Below, piece after piece: positions 39,329 to 48,600 of a DNA stretch of 64,000 nucleotides. The position numbers and the translations under genes were made by a program. How positions within the stretch are numbered: position 1 is the first letter of the stretch; every line of letters begins with the position of its first letter. Origin of the DNA: Planctomycetota bacterium (GTDB taxonomy: Bacteria; Planctomycetota; UBA8742; UBA2392). The stretch lies in NCBI GenBank assembly GCA_019636195.1, contig JAHBYA010000002.1, forward strand, positions 206,311 to 270,310, read 5' to 3'. The notes under the pieces are model-generated. The model was given only the letters and a program-made list of their open reading frames with translations, did not search any database and had not been told where the DNA came from.

Positions 39329-40660
39329 ATGACCGGGACCACAAGACCGAACGCCGAGACCCTGGCCTCAAGCACCATCTTCGCGCTGGCCACGCCGCCG
39401 CTGCCTGCATTCGCCGCAATGATGCGGGTTTCGGGGCCGCTCGCGCCTGTCCTGCTGGACCTGCCCTGGCGGCGAGGCAGCGTGCGCGCAACATTGCAAC
39501 TCGCGCCCGGCCCGACCCCCTGCCTGGCGTGGCTGCTGCCCGCGCCGCGCACGCTCACCGGCGACGACACACTGGAACTGTTCGTGCCCGGCCACATGGG
39601 CATCGTACTGGCGCTGTCTGAATGGCTTGCCAGTCGGGGCTGCCGCGAAGCTGAACCAGGCGAGTTCACACGCCGCGCGCTGTTGGCAGGCAGACTGGAC
39701 CTTGCGGCCGCACAGGCAACGCTGGCCCTGGTGACTGCCGTTGACGAGACCGCGCGGCGCCGCGCCCTGGCTGACCTGCACGGGCAAACCGGGCGCGCGC
39801 TGGCCGCGCTGGCCGAGCAACTGCGCGCCATCAGCGCGCGCTATGCGATGAGCTTTGATTTCAGCGAAGACGAGCATGCCCAGCCGGAGCAGACTACGCT
39901 GCTCAGCGACCTGCGCCACTGGCACGGCAAGCTTGCCGCGTTGCTGGGCGCTGACCAGGGCCGCGCACAACGCGACTCCCCTACCGTGGCGCTGTTCGGA
40001 CCGCCCAACGCGGGCAAAAGCAGCCTGTTCAACGCGCTGCTGGGCGCGCCGCACGCGCTGGTCAGCGACTTGCCGGGTACTACCCGCGACGCGGTGGCGC
40101 GGCCGGCCCGCTTCGGGGCGGATTGTACGCTGCTGGACCTGAGCGGCGTCGGTGACGCAGACGCAGACGCCGGGCGATTTGCGGGCGTGTCACGACAGCG
40201 GGCGCTGGCAGCCGACGTGCTGCTGGTGCTGTGCGCGCCCGGGCAAGCCGATGCGTGCGCGCGCGGGCTCACTACCTTGACAGGTCAAGACCCCTCGTTG
40301 CGCGCCCGGGCCATCTGGGTGCAGACCATGTCTGACCTGTCGCCCCAACCGCCCAACCCGTGCGGCCTGCCGCATTGCGCCGTTTCAGCGGCCAGCGGCG
40401 CGGGTCTTGACGAGTTACGCGAGATGCTGGCAGCAAGGCTTAACGAGCTGGCAGCCGGCGGTCTCGAGAGCCTGCAACGGGCCAAGGCACGCGAGGCGCT
40501 TGTGGTGATCGGCGCAGCGCTGGACGACTTGCAGGCCCCGCCGGAAGCGACAGCCGGCCAAGTGCGCCGCGCGCTGGTGCGGCTTGACGAAGCGCAGCTC
40601 AGCGACGCGCCGGGCGATGTGCTTGCGCTGATCTTCTCGCGTTTCTGCATCGGCAAATAG
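39329..40660 (+). CDS. mnmE: tRNA modification GTPase MnmE/TrmE, divergent
   Basis: 443 residues from ATG 39329 with GGAGG upstream. The N-terminal folate-binding domain (STIFALATPPLPA, TGDDTLELFVPGH, EPGEFTRRALLAGRLDLAAAQA) and the C-terminal FSRFCIGK with the catalytic Cys are typical. The G domain has G1 GPPNAGKSS (224-232), GTTRD, and a G3 reduced to DLSG (270-273). The G4 motif NKxD is replaced by TMSD (333-336), and the K-loop/switch DTAGxR is altered. MnmE acts with MnmG on U34 of tRNAs. The G4 change predicts weak or altered guanine specificity. It follows yidC by 30 bp. Confidence 0.9.
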   Translation: MTGTTRPNAETLASSTIFALATPPLPAFAAMMRVSGPLAPVLLDLPWRRGSVRATLQLAPGPTPCLAWLLPAPRTLTGDDTLELFVPGHMGIVLALSEWLASRGCREAEPGEFTRRALLAGRLDLAAAQATLALVTAVDETARRRALADLHGQTGRALAALAEQLRAISARYAMSFDFSEDEHAQPEQTTLLSDLRHWHGKLAALLGADQGRAQRDSPTVALFGPPNAGKSSLFNALLGAPHALVSDLPGTTRDAVARPARFGADCTLLDLSGVGDADADAGRFAGVSRQRALAADVLLVLCAPGQADACARGLTTLTGQDPSLRARAIWVQTMSDLSPQPPNPCGLPHCAVSAASGAGLDELREMLAARLNELAAGGLESLQRAKAREALVVIGAALDDLQAPPEATAGQVRRALVRLDEAQLSDAPGDVLALIFSRFCIGK

Positions 40661-40683
40661 CGGGGGCCCGCATGGGCCCCCGC
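40660..40683. terminator. GC-rich hairpin between convergent mnmE and lipoprotein genes
   Basis: Perfect 10-bp stem GCGGGGGCCC / GGGCCCCCGC with a four-base loop, starting in the mnmE stop codon. No T-run follows on either side, so it may slow rather than terminate transcription; its position between two converging genes suggests a bidirectional role. Confidence 0.55.
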
Positions 40684-40698
40684 GCTTGCCGCGCCTTG

Positions 40699-41259
40699 CT
40701 AGCGATGCGAGTTCAACCAACGTCCCAGTTCTTCGCCGAGGTTGCTCATGTCCTTCTCAAACGGCGACTTAGTCAGCCCGCCTGAGCTTTGCTCAAACTT
40801 GAGCTCGGCCACTAGTTCACCGGTTTCGGCGTTCACCAGCCGGCCCTTGGCCAACACGTGGCTCCAGCCCTGCTTGCTGTTGTTCAGCACCGCGGACGCC
40901 CGCAGTTCCGGGTCGCCAAGGTCGAGGTACTCGATTTCGAGCTCAAAGTAGTGGCCCCGCGTCGGGCGATCCAGGGCCGCCATTGCCAAGACCTTGTCGT
41001 CGGTTTCTTCCTGCACGCCGTCAGCGACGAGCCGCGCCCCTGTCATCGGCCAATCGCGTTGGTATCGCTCAAGCTCGGCGTCTTCGTACTTGCCGTGGAT
41101 CTGTTTGGGCAGCTTGACAGCAAGTACTTTCAGCTCGCGGACGGCCCTGCGGTCTTCGTAGGCGTCGCCGGCTGTGCCGGTATACATCTCCGACTTTGAA
41201 GTCTGGCATGCGGAAAGAAACACCACCGGCAAGATCAACAACAGTGAAAGTGTACGCAT
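40699..41259 (-). CDS. Lipoprotein of unknown function
   Basis: 186 residues from ATG 41259 with AAGGAGATG upstream. The signal sequence RTLSLLLILPVVFLSAC is a lipobox with Cys18 as the lipidated residue. The mature part is a mixed alpha/beta sequence with a regular two-layer look (ELKVLAVKLPKQIHGKY, HYFELEIEYLDLGDPELRASAVLNN, LVNAETGELVAELKFEQSSGG). This resembles small lipoproteins with a DUF4410-like or 'GNA1162'-like fold, but no firm family is assigned. It would sit on the periplasmic face of a membrane. Confidence 0.75.
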   Translation of the reverse strand: MRTLSLLLILPVVFLSACQTSKSEMYTGTAGDAYEDRRAVRELKVLAVKLPKQIHGKYEDAELERYQRDWPMTGARLVADGVQEETDDKVLAMAALDRPTRGHYFELEIEYLDLGDPELRASAVLNNSKQGWSHVLAKGRLVNAETGELVAELKFEQSSGGLTKSPFEKDMSNLGEELGRWLNSHR

Positions 41260-41370
41260 GGCATCTCCTTGTCTCGGTTGCCCGGACTTGGGCATGCAAT
41301 GACGTAACTGATGGGGCGCCGGCAGTATTCCGTCACTTCCTGGTCACGATCCCAAGCAACTGGCATTGCT

Positions 41371-41793
41371 TCACTTGGGCTGGTGCACAGGCTCAACTGC
41401 CTTGATTGCCCGGGCCTCAACGTCTTCGGGGCAACGCACAGGGCGCATACCGTTATCGCGACTGAGAAACGCCAGCACGGTGTGGCCCGTGGTCAGCACC
41501 TGCTCGCCCTTGAGCACATAGTACTCAAAGCGCAAGCGGGTCTTGCTGATCTCGCGCAGCCAGGTGCGCACGGTAAGTTCGTCGTCGTAGCGGGCGCTGG
41601 CCTTGTGGTTGGCGTGCGTTTCAATCACGGCCAGCACGTAACCGCGCGCTTCAAGGTCTGCGTAGGCAATGCCGATCTGGCGCATTGCCTCGGTGCGGCC
41701 GATCTCAAAGTAGATGATGTAGTTGCTGTGATAGACCACGCCCATCTGGTCGGTCTCGGCGTAGCGCACGCGCACAGTCACATCGTAGGGCAT
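41371..41793 (-). CDS. YbgC/FadM-type hotdog acyl-CoA thioesterase
   Basis: 140 residues from ATG 41793. The motif VRYAETDQMGVVYHSNYIIYFEIGR carries the YxxTDxxGxVYH(S/A)NY signature with the catalytic Asp of the YbgC/4HBT family. LREISKTRLRFEYYVLKGEQVLTTGHTVLAFLS completes the fold. A Tol-Pal link is known for YbgC in proteobacteria, but no tol genes are adjacent. It differs in sequence from the thioesterase at 3654-4121. It is divergent from nnrE. Confidence 0.9.
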   Translation of the reverse strand: MPYDVTVRVRYAETDQMGVVYHSNYIIYFEIGRTEAMRQIGIAYADLEARGYVLAVIETHANHKASARYDDELTVRTWLREISKTRLRFEYYVLKGEQVLTTGHTVLAFLSRDNGMRPVRCPEDVEARAIKAVEPVHQPK

Positions 41794-41865
41794 GCGGCGA
41801 AGATACACGCGAAGGCTGCCGCGTACAGGGTTTACGCTTTCGGGGACGCGCTGTAGCTTTCTGGC

Positions 41866-42645
41866 ATGTTCACGCTGACCCGCCAACAGGTTCGCGAGCT
41901 TGACCGCCGCACGATTGAAGAGTTCGGGCTGCCCTCGTTTACGCTGATGGAAAACGCGGCGCGCGCCTGCGCCGACGAGTGCGAACGCGTACTGCGCCTG
42001 CATGGCGTGCAGCGCGCAATGCGCAAACTGAACGCACCCGGCAGCAAAGACGACATCCCCCGCACCGTGGCCGAGCTTGAACGCTGGAAAGAGGGCTTAA
42101 GCGACTTTCCTGAGCCCACCTACATCCTGTGCGGGCCCGGCAACAACGGCGGCGACGGTCTTGCCATCGCCCGCACGCTGCATAACCGCGGCTACAGCGT
42201 GGTCGTGTGTACCGTCGGCAGCCAGAACGCAGCGAGCCCTGACGTGCGGCGAAACCATGAGTTGCTGCGCGCCTGCGGCCTTGAGCCACTGGTGCTGGCA
42301 GACGAGATGGCGGTGCGCGAGTTTCGACCGCGTTTGCGCCAGGGCGCACTGCTGGTGGACGCGTTGTTCGGCACCGGGCTGACACGCACGCTGGAAGACC
42401 CCTGGCGGGCGGCTGTGCAGGCAATCAATGAGTCGGGCGTGCCGGTACTGGCGGTTGATATCCCCAGCGGCCTCGATGCCGACTCCGGCGACGTGCTGGG
42501 GGTGTGCGTACGCGCTGAAATCACAGTCACGTTTGTCGCTGCCAAGCCGGGCTTTTTGCTGAAGGCGGGCCCGAGCTTTTGCGGCAAGGTGCAGGTCGCC
42601 GAGATCGGCGTGCCGCGAAAGTACCTGGAAGAGCTGGCCGGCTAG
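41866..42645 (+). CDS. nnrE: NAD(P)H-hydrate epimerase (YjeF N-terminal domain only)
   Basis: 259 residues from ATG 41866. The YjeF_N signature is clear: FTLMENAARACADECER, ILCGPGNNGGDGLAIARTLHNRGY, LLVDALFGTGLTR, AVDIPSGLDADSGDVLGVCVRAEITVTF. The enzyme epimerises R- and S-forms of hydrated NAD(P)H. In many bacteria it is fused to the ATP/ADP-dependent dehydratase (NnrD); here that domain is absent and no candidate lies nearby, so it must be encoded elsewhere. An insertion of about 25 residues (RAMRKLNAPGSKDDIP) lies after the first helix. Confidence 0.93.
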   Translation: MFTLTRQQVRELDRRTIEEFGLPSFTLMENAARACADECERVLRLHGVQRAMRKLNAPGSKDDIPRTVAELERWKEGLSDFPEPTYILCGPGNNGGDGLAIARTLHNRGYSVVVCTVGSQNAASPDVRRNHELLRACGLEPLVLADEMAVREFRPRLRQGALLVDALFGTGLTRTLEDPWRAAVQAINESGVPVLAVDIPSGLDADSGDVLGVCVRAEITVTFVAAKPGFLLKAGPSFCGKVQVAEIGVPRKYLEELAG

Positions 42646-42648
42646 GCG

Positions 42649-42676
42649 ATGGCGCGGACAGGACTGTCCGCGCCAT
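42649..42676. terminator. Perfect hairpin between convergent nnrE and 42702 gene
   Basis: ATGGCGCGGACAG (42649-42661) pairs perfectly with CTGTCCGCGCCAT (42664-42676) around a two-base loop, four bases after the nnrE stop. No T-run follows. Its core GGACAG..CTGTCC resembles the palindromes at 32619-32900. Confidence 0.55.
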
Positions 42677-42701
42677 TGCTGTTAAAGCGCCGCCGTGGCG
42701 T

Positions 42702-43469
42702 CTAGTTCAGGGTCAGCTTGCTTGAAACGCTGGGCATCAGCTTCATGGCTTCAGCGTTGCTGTCGAGCCCGGGCGTCTTCTTCACGTCCTGCAGCGTGGT
42801 GCGCGCCTCAGCCACCGTCTTTTCAAGGCGGCTCTTGTCCTCCGCGGCGAGATTCTTCTTGCGCGCGATCTGCACCTCGGTGCCGAGCTTGTCCAGCGCA
42901 CGCAGCACGCCGACGGCGGCATCCACGCGCGCCTTGCCGTCGCTGCTGCCCATGGCGCGGCCGTAGGCCATGGTCGCCTTGGAAACGTCGGATTCGGCGG
43001 CGTTGACGGCCTTGAGCGGGTCTTCCTTGGGCGTCTTGTTCTTGCCGCCAAGGTCAACGCCGACATCGACCTTACCGAGTTGCTTCTCGATCTCCTTGGC
43101 CACGTCCTCTTTTGCCGTCTTGGCGGCCTCGGCCTTGCGGGCGATTTCTGCTTCCGCGGCGATACGCTGCTTGAATTGTTCAAAGACCGTGTCGCGGCTC
43201 TTTGTCAGCTGCTCGTACAGTTCCTTCTGGCGCTCTTCGGGCAGGGCCTGCATGTCGCTGCCGACTTGCTTCTCGAACGTGATGCGCGCCGGCAGTTCAG
43301 CCACAACTTCCTTGCGACGCTCGGGTGCGACAGCCTTGAAGTCATCTTTCACAGCCCAGAACTGGTCCATCAGTTCGCTGTTGGTCGCATAGACGTAACC
43401 CACACCGGCGCTTGTGATCACTCCGACAACCGCAAACACCGCAACCAGCGCCTTGAAAAGCTTACCCAT
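42702..43469 (-). CDS. Membrane-anchored coiled-coil protein of unknown function
   Basis: 255 residues from ATG 43469 with a strong AAGGAGGT ribosome-binding site. Residues 5-28 form one transmembrane helix. The rest is almost entirely charged heptad-like helix (FEQFKQRIAAEAEIARKAEAAKTAKEDVAKEIEKQ), interrupted by a Gly-rich linker near residue 135, and closes with another helix pair. No family is recognised. It follows the terminator at 43530-43552, so it is probably transcribed separately from the long upstream operon. Confidence 0.7.
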   Translation of the reverse strand: MGKLFKALVAVFAVVGVITSAGVGYVYATNSELMDQFWAVKDDFKAVAPERRKEVVAELPARITFEKQVGSDMQALPEERQKELYEQLTKSRDTVFEQFKQRIAAEAEIARKAEAAKTAKEDVAKEIEKQLGKVDVGVDLGGKNKTPKEDPLKAVNAAESDVSKATMAYGRAMGSSDGKARVDAAVGVLRALDKLGTEVQIARKKNLAAEDKSRLEKTVAEARTTLQDVKKTPGLDSNAEAMKLMPSVSSKLTLN

Positions 43470-43529
43470 GGCTCAAACCTCCTTGGTCCGACAAACAAGA
43501 GAACCAGAATTGCATGCAATCCGCAAACG

Positions 43530-43552
43530 AAAAGGCCCCGCGTCGCGGGGCC
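43530..43552 (-). terminator. Rho-independent terminator of the MoxR-VWA-holA operon
   Basis: Stem GGCCCCGC (43534-43541) with GCGGGGCC (43545-43552) and a three-base loop. On the minus strand it is followed by TTTT (A-run at 43530-43533). It lies nine bases after the stop of the 44532-43561 gene. Confidence 0.88.
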
Positions 43553-43560
43553 GGGATTCG

Positions 43561-44532
43561 TTAGTACGGCGGCGGCTCTTTGTCCGGGTCGCGCGGCGGG
43601 CGGTTGACGTAATCCAGGTCCGCCTGTTCAAACTGGCCCTGCAGCGTCTTTTCCCACCGGGCCTTCGCTTCCTTAACCGCCGCGTTGTCCATCGCGTTTG
43701 ACGCCGCGGCAATCTGCATCATGCCCTTTTTGATTTCCTTGACTTCCCGGTCGAGTTCCTGCTTCACCAGGTAGGATGCGACCTCAAACTTCACGGCGTC
43801 GGAGTCCATCTGCTCCATCGTCAGGCCTTCAAAGCCCTCATAGTCCTTGAAGCTGGAGACCAGCGGGATGTTGTCAATCTCGTACGGCCACTTGTGCGTG
43901 AACAGCTCAAGCGCCGACTCGGCGGCGTAGTATTCCTTCCAGGCGGCGACCCACAATTCGCTGCTGCCGCGGTCATCCATGCCGGCCTTCTGGGCCTCGC
44001 GCACGCGCTTGATCGCGACACGGGCGAAGTCATACGCGCGGGACTTCTTGATTTCGCGGCCCTTGTCAAAGCACTGCACCGCAAAACCGCGCGCACGCAC
44101 CTGGTGCTCTGTGAGTTCCTGCCCGCCCTTCTTGTTGACTTGCGGCAGGCGGTGCGGCTGGCGGTTGTCGGCTGTGCCGTTGTCAATCACGCCGCCGGCG
44201 CGGCGCCCGAATGCGTCAAAAGCGATGTCGGCCACGAACAAGCCAACGCCGATCACCGTGACCGCAATACAGATAATCCAGATCAGCTTGGCAGAACTCT
44301 TGCTGATCTTGCCCTTGCTGCCGGCTTGGCCTTCGTCTCCAGGCTGGCCGGGCTGGTCCGAAAGCGCCGGCGACGCCGTGGTCGGCGGGCGCACAGGCTC
44401 GGAGGGTTTTACGCCCTTGCTGGGGCGCTGCACGGGCCCGCCCTTGGCGGAGCTTACCTTGCGCACGCCCGAATCAGCGCGGACTTCCTCGTAGTCCTCT
44501 ACTACATCGTCATCATCGTAATCAGGTACCAC
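43561..44532 (-). CDS. Single-pass membrane protein with acidic/Pro-rich cytoplasmic tail, unknown function
   Basis: 323 residues taking GTG 44532; upstream in-frame codons to 44592 overlap holA. The first 90 residues are acidic then Ser/Pro-rich and likely disordered (DYDDDDVVEDYEEVR). A transmembrane helix follows (LIWIICIAVTVIGVGLFVADIAF), then a helical extracytoplasmic domain (about 150-300) with no recognised family. It is the last gene before the terminator of the nine-gene run, 26 bp after holA. Confidence 0.7.
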   Translation of the reverse strand: MVPDYDDDDVVEDYEEVRADSGVRKVSSAKGGPVQRPSKGVKPSEPVRPPTTASPALSDQPGQPGDEGQAGSKGKISKSSAKLIWIICIAVTVIGVGLFVADIAFDAFGRRAGGVIDNGTADNRQPHRLPQVNKKGGQELTEHQVRARGFAVQCFDKGREIKKSRAYDFARVAIKRVREAQKAGMDDRGSSELWVAAWKEYYAAESALELFTHKWPYEIDNIPLVSSFKDYEGFEGLTMEQMDSDAVKFEVASYLVKQELDREVKEIKKGMMQIAAASNAMDNAAVKEAKARWEKTLQGQFEQADLDYVNRPPRDPDKEPPPY

Positions 44533-44558
44533 TGTGTCCCCTGTCCCGGATGTGCTTG

Positions 44559-45611
44559 CTAACGAACGGCATGCCCCAATGGTTCCCTGCAATTTAACGC
44601 TTCACACAGCCTTGTGACGGTCCCGATCAGCAGATTGGCTGGGTCCGGCGAGGCTGACTTCATGCTTTCGTCAGCCGAAAGCAGCACTTCAAGGGCCGCG
44701 TTTACCGCCGCCCGGTCAAGCCCTTTGGCAGTCTGCACGAACCCCGCCTTCTGGTTTTCACGTACGCGCGCCTTGCTTTGGGCCAAGGCGTCGGATGCCG
44801 TCACTCCTTGCCGCAGCAGCAGCGCAACCTTGCCCAGCGCCACGACCTGCAACCGCAGCAATGCCAATAACGAGAGTACCGACCCTAACTCCGCTTTGCC
44901 AGCCATTTTAGCAGCGCAGGCCAGCGCCATGCGAGCGTCACCGGTGAGGATTGCATCACACAACGGAAAGGTCATATCCGTGCCCTCGTAGCCGCAGGCT
45001 TGCGCGACATCGGCCACCGTCACTCTTCCGTCACGGGTAAGCAACGCCAGTTTGTGCAACTCCGACTCTGCCCGGCCAAGGTTGGCACCCGTGTAGTCGC
45101 GCAGCGCAGTCAAGGCGTCCGGCGCCAGCTTCAGGCCGATTTCCCCCGCTGCTTCCATTGCAAGCTGGTTCCAGCCGCGGACATCCCACGGTTTCAACTC
45201 CTCACAGATTACGGTCGGGAAGTCCGCCGCCACGCGCTTGGGCACTGCCAGATTGCGCTGAAAGGTGGGCGCATCGAACACCAGTACATTGCGCTTACCC
45301 GGGTTTTCGAGGTAGCTGAGCCACTCCTCCTTGAAGCGCGTTGTTGCTTCCTGCCGGTTACCGACGCGCTGGTTGCGCACAACCACGGCGGTCGCGCCGC
45401 CGAACAGGCTTGGCGAGCGCAACTCGTCAAGCACGCGAGCAAGGCTGTCTTCCGGTTCAATGCGTTTGACCTCAAAGCCGCGTTTGACCAGCGCGGCAAG
45501 TAACAGCTTCAGGCACTTGCCGCGCAGGTAGTCGTCGGGGCCGAACACGGCGTACACCGGCGCATGGGCAAGCTCGGGTTTGCGAAGGAAGTCCAGGGCG
45601 GGGGTGGGCAT
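44559..45611 (-). CDS. holA: DNA polymerase III subunit delta
   Basis: 350 residues from ATG 45611. Clamp-loader delta features: N-terminal APVYAVFGPDDYLRGKCLKLL, the divergent AAA-like part with SPSLFGGATAVVVRNQR, then ELKPWDVRGWNQLAMEAAGEIGLKLAPDALTALRDYTGANLGRAESELHKLAL, and the C-terminal collar domain (LGSVLSLLALLRLQVVALGKVALLLRQGV). It opens the beta clamp as part of the clamp loader. It follows the giant VWA protein by 70 bp on the same strand; this neighbourhood is not expected for holA and may be accidental. Confidence 0.93.
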   Translation of the reverse strand: MPTPALDFLRKPELAHAPVYAVFGPDDYLRGKCLKLLLAALVKRGFEVKRIEPEDSLARVLDELRSPSLFGGATAVVVRNQRVGNRQEATTRFKEEWLSYLENPGKRNVLVFDAPTFQRNLAVPKRVAADFPTVICEELKPWDVRGWNQLAMEAAGEIGLKLAPDALTALRDYTGANLGRAESELHKLALLTRDGRVTVADVAQACGYEGTDMTFPLCDAILTGDARMALACAAKMAGKAELGSVLSLLALLRLQVVALGKVALLLRQGVTASDALAQSKARVRENQKAGFVQTAKGLDRAAVNAALEVLLSADESMKSASPDPANLLIGTVTRLCEALNCREPLGHAVR

Positions 45612-45680
45612 TGAAGTGGTCTGTCCCGGGTTCAGAGTCCCCTGCCAGCCGATTGTCGTCTAAAGCCGAACGCCGAAACT

Positions 45681-48600
45681 CTACACCATCCGCGACATCT
45701 TGCGCGTGAGCCATTCACCGGCCAGCAGCATGATCAACAGCACCAGCAGGATGCTGCGCAGGCTCCAGGGCTCGTTGCTGCGATTCCAGAGCAGCGCGGT
45801 CATGCCCTTGACCTCGTGTTCTTTCTCACGCACGTCAACAATGGCGCGGCCCATGTCGGTCATCAGGTACACGCGCTTGCCGGCCTGATACTCCAGCGGC
45901 GCAACGCCGGGCGGCAGGCGCGTCGCGCGGCGCTGCATCGCTTCAAGGTCGATGGCCAGGTTGCGCAACTCCGCAACAGGCGCCACCACCGTGTAGCGAT
46001 GCGGGGCCTTGCGACTTTCTTCGTAGCCGGCGACCCACACGTCAAACTGGCCGGGCTCGTTGGCCTCCACCACGCCCTCAAACAGGTTCGGGCTCCAGCT
46101 TACCTCGGACAGCGTGACGCGGCGCGCCGTCAGGCGGCCCTGCGCGCGAGCCTGCAACTCAACGATCAGGCGGCGCGTTTCGGCGTCGTCGGGGCCGCGC
46201 GGAAGCTCTGACAGTTCCTTGTTCTGGTTCTGGGTGACTTCATTGTAGATGTCGCCCAACAACTCCACATACACCTTGACCTGTTCACTGACCTGGTAGC
46301 GAGTTTTGTCGGTGTAAACGTCCACGCGCTGCTGCTTGCCCTTGAGGCGGCGGCTGGCGACAAAACGCGTGGCGTTCTGCCAGAAGCGGTAGAAGTACAG
46401 GTCGCCGAAAAACTCGCGCCACAACCATGTGTCGTCGCTGCCGACGTAGAACGTCATGCCGCTGCCGTAGGGCATGGCGGCGGTAAGCACGTCGCCTTCG
46501 CCGGTGATGCGGCCTTCGCGCACCACGCGTGAGAGCGCCACCGCCGGCGCGGGCTTGATGCCGCCGGTGCGATGGTACCAGTACAGACCGTGCAGTTGGC
46601 CCTTTACGTACGCGGCGTCGCGCACGCTGCCCCACAGTTCGTCGTTACGCGCGGAGTTGGGCGACAGGCGGTGCACTTCGTGGGCGCGGCCGGCGGGTGT
46701 GAGGCGCCAGAACTTCTCCAGGCGCACGTCAATCTCGCCCTCAGCGCTGCGCGGACCTTCAATCTCCACGGGGTACAGCACGCGCGCCTTTTCAATGTTG
46801 CTGTAGCCGCGCGGGTTGTGGCCCTGGCCCGCAAGCAGAATCAGGCCGCCGCGATGGTGGCTGACCCACTCTTCCAGCCAGTCCCAGTGCTCGCGCCGGA
46901 AGCGGCTGTCGTCGGGGTCGATGTCGCCGATCATGATCACGTCGTAGTCGAGCTTGAAGAACTCTTCCTTGTCACGGATCAGCCGCCCGTTGTTCGAGAA
47001 CGGCCCCACCAGCGGCTCAACCTTGCCGCGCAGCTCAGGGTCGTTGCTGATCGGCTGGGTCCAGCCGTCGTGGGCGTCAAAGAAGAAGGCCTGGTACTCC
47101 AGTTTCTTGTCGCGCTTTAGCGCCTCGTTCAGGTAACGGGCCTGGTACCGGAAGCGCCCCTCCAGGTACAGAAGCTTGATGCGCCGGTCGATGATCTCGA
47201 CTTCGTGCTCCTTGACGTTGTTGCGATACGTGTCTTCGTCGGGCAGGCGGTCTTCATTCAGTTTCAGGTAATAGACGTGCTTGCCCGTCACAGACGGCTT
47301 GAAGCGCACCCGCACCTCGGCCAGTTCTTCGGGCCCGAGCTCGACCTCCATGCCGTCAGTGCCGCGCACTTCGCGGCCGTTGAGGTGGCTGTACGGCACC
47401 GGGTTGGTGGGGCTGTCCTCACAGAGGATGATCTTGACGCGCTGGCCGGGCTTGCCGCTTTCGGGGTCGGCGCGGTAGGCCTTGTCGGCGCGGATCTTGA
47501 GCTTGAAGTCCAGCACGTCGCCCTTGAGGATTTCACGGTCGGCGGAAACGCTGAGCAGCTCAAGCACCTTCACGGGCTTGGGGTTGCCGACCGCCACCGT
47601 GACGACTTCCACGCCGCCGCGGCCCCTGGCTTCGTCGGCGGGACGTTCCTCTGACGCCGAGGTATCGCGGCCGTCGGACAGCACAATGACCGCCGACAGG
47701 TCATCTTCTACAGTGTAGTAGCGGCGCACCTCACGCAGGGCGGTTTCAATTTCGCTCAGGCGTCCACGCGGTTCACGAAAGTCCAGGTCAGCCGGGTCAA
47801 TTTCAAGGATTGCTTCGTCGGTAAGCTGGTCTCGCCCGAAGCGGGTGCTGAACACGAAGTAGCGCATCATCGGCACACGCTGGCGCGCGCTGCGCCTGTC
47901 GGCTTTGGCCTCGATCTCCGCGGCCCTGGCGTGCAGCACGTCAATCAGCGACTGCTCGCCGGGACTCAGGCCGCCCAGCGTGTTGCCTTGCGTCACCAGC
48001 TCGGTGGCGATGTCCCAGCGCCGGGGGCCTTCCGCGTGGGCGGTGGCCAGCAGGTTGTTGACAAGGGCGCGCTTGCGCTTGATTGACTCATCGTCCACGC
48101 TGCCGCCCAGCAGCCGCGCGAATTCGGCCTCACGGGTCGTGAGCTGCTTCAGCAGGTCATCCAGGTCGCCTTGCAGGCGGCGCACGCGGGCGTCGTCGGG
48201 GGTTTCTTTGGCGGTCTCGGCGGCAAGCTCGCTTTGCTTCAGGTCGGCCTGGGCGCTGATCGTGTCCAATTCGCGGCGCAGGCGCTGCCACGCGCCGATG
48301 TCAAAGCGGGCGCCATGCAGCTGCGCCAGCCGCGCCACCAGCCGCGAACTGCGCTCGCGCACGACGCGGCGCACAAAGTTGCGCACCGCAAGCTCGTCAG
48401 GCGTCAACGTAACGTAGCCCTGGGCGGGCGGGTTGGCGACGTCAATGCCAAGGCCGCGCAAGTGGTCACGCAGGTCGCGCACCTCGGACGATTCGCGGTC
48501 GTCAAACACGTTGAAGATCGGGAATTCACGGGCGTCGTCGCCCATAGAAAGGCTGTCGTCAATCAGCACCGCGACCTTGCTGCCTTCGGTGTAACGCTCG

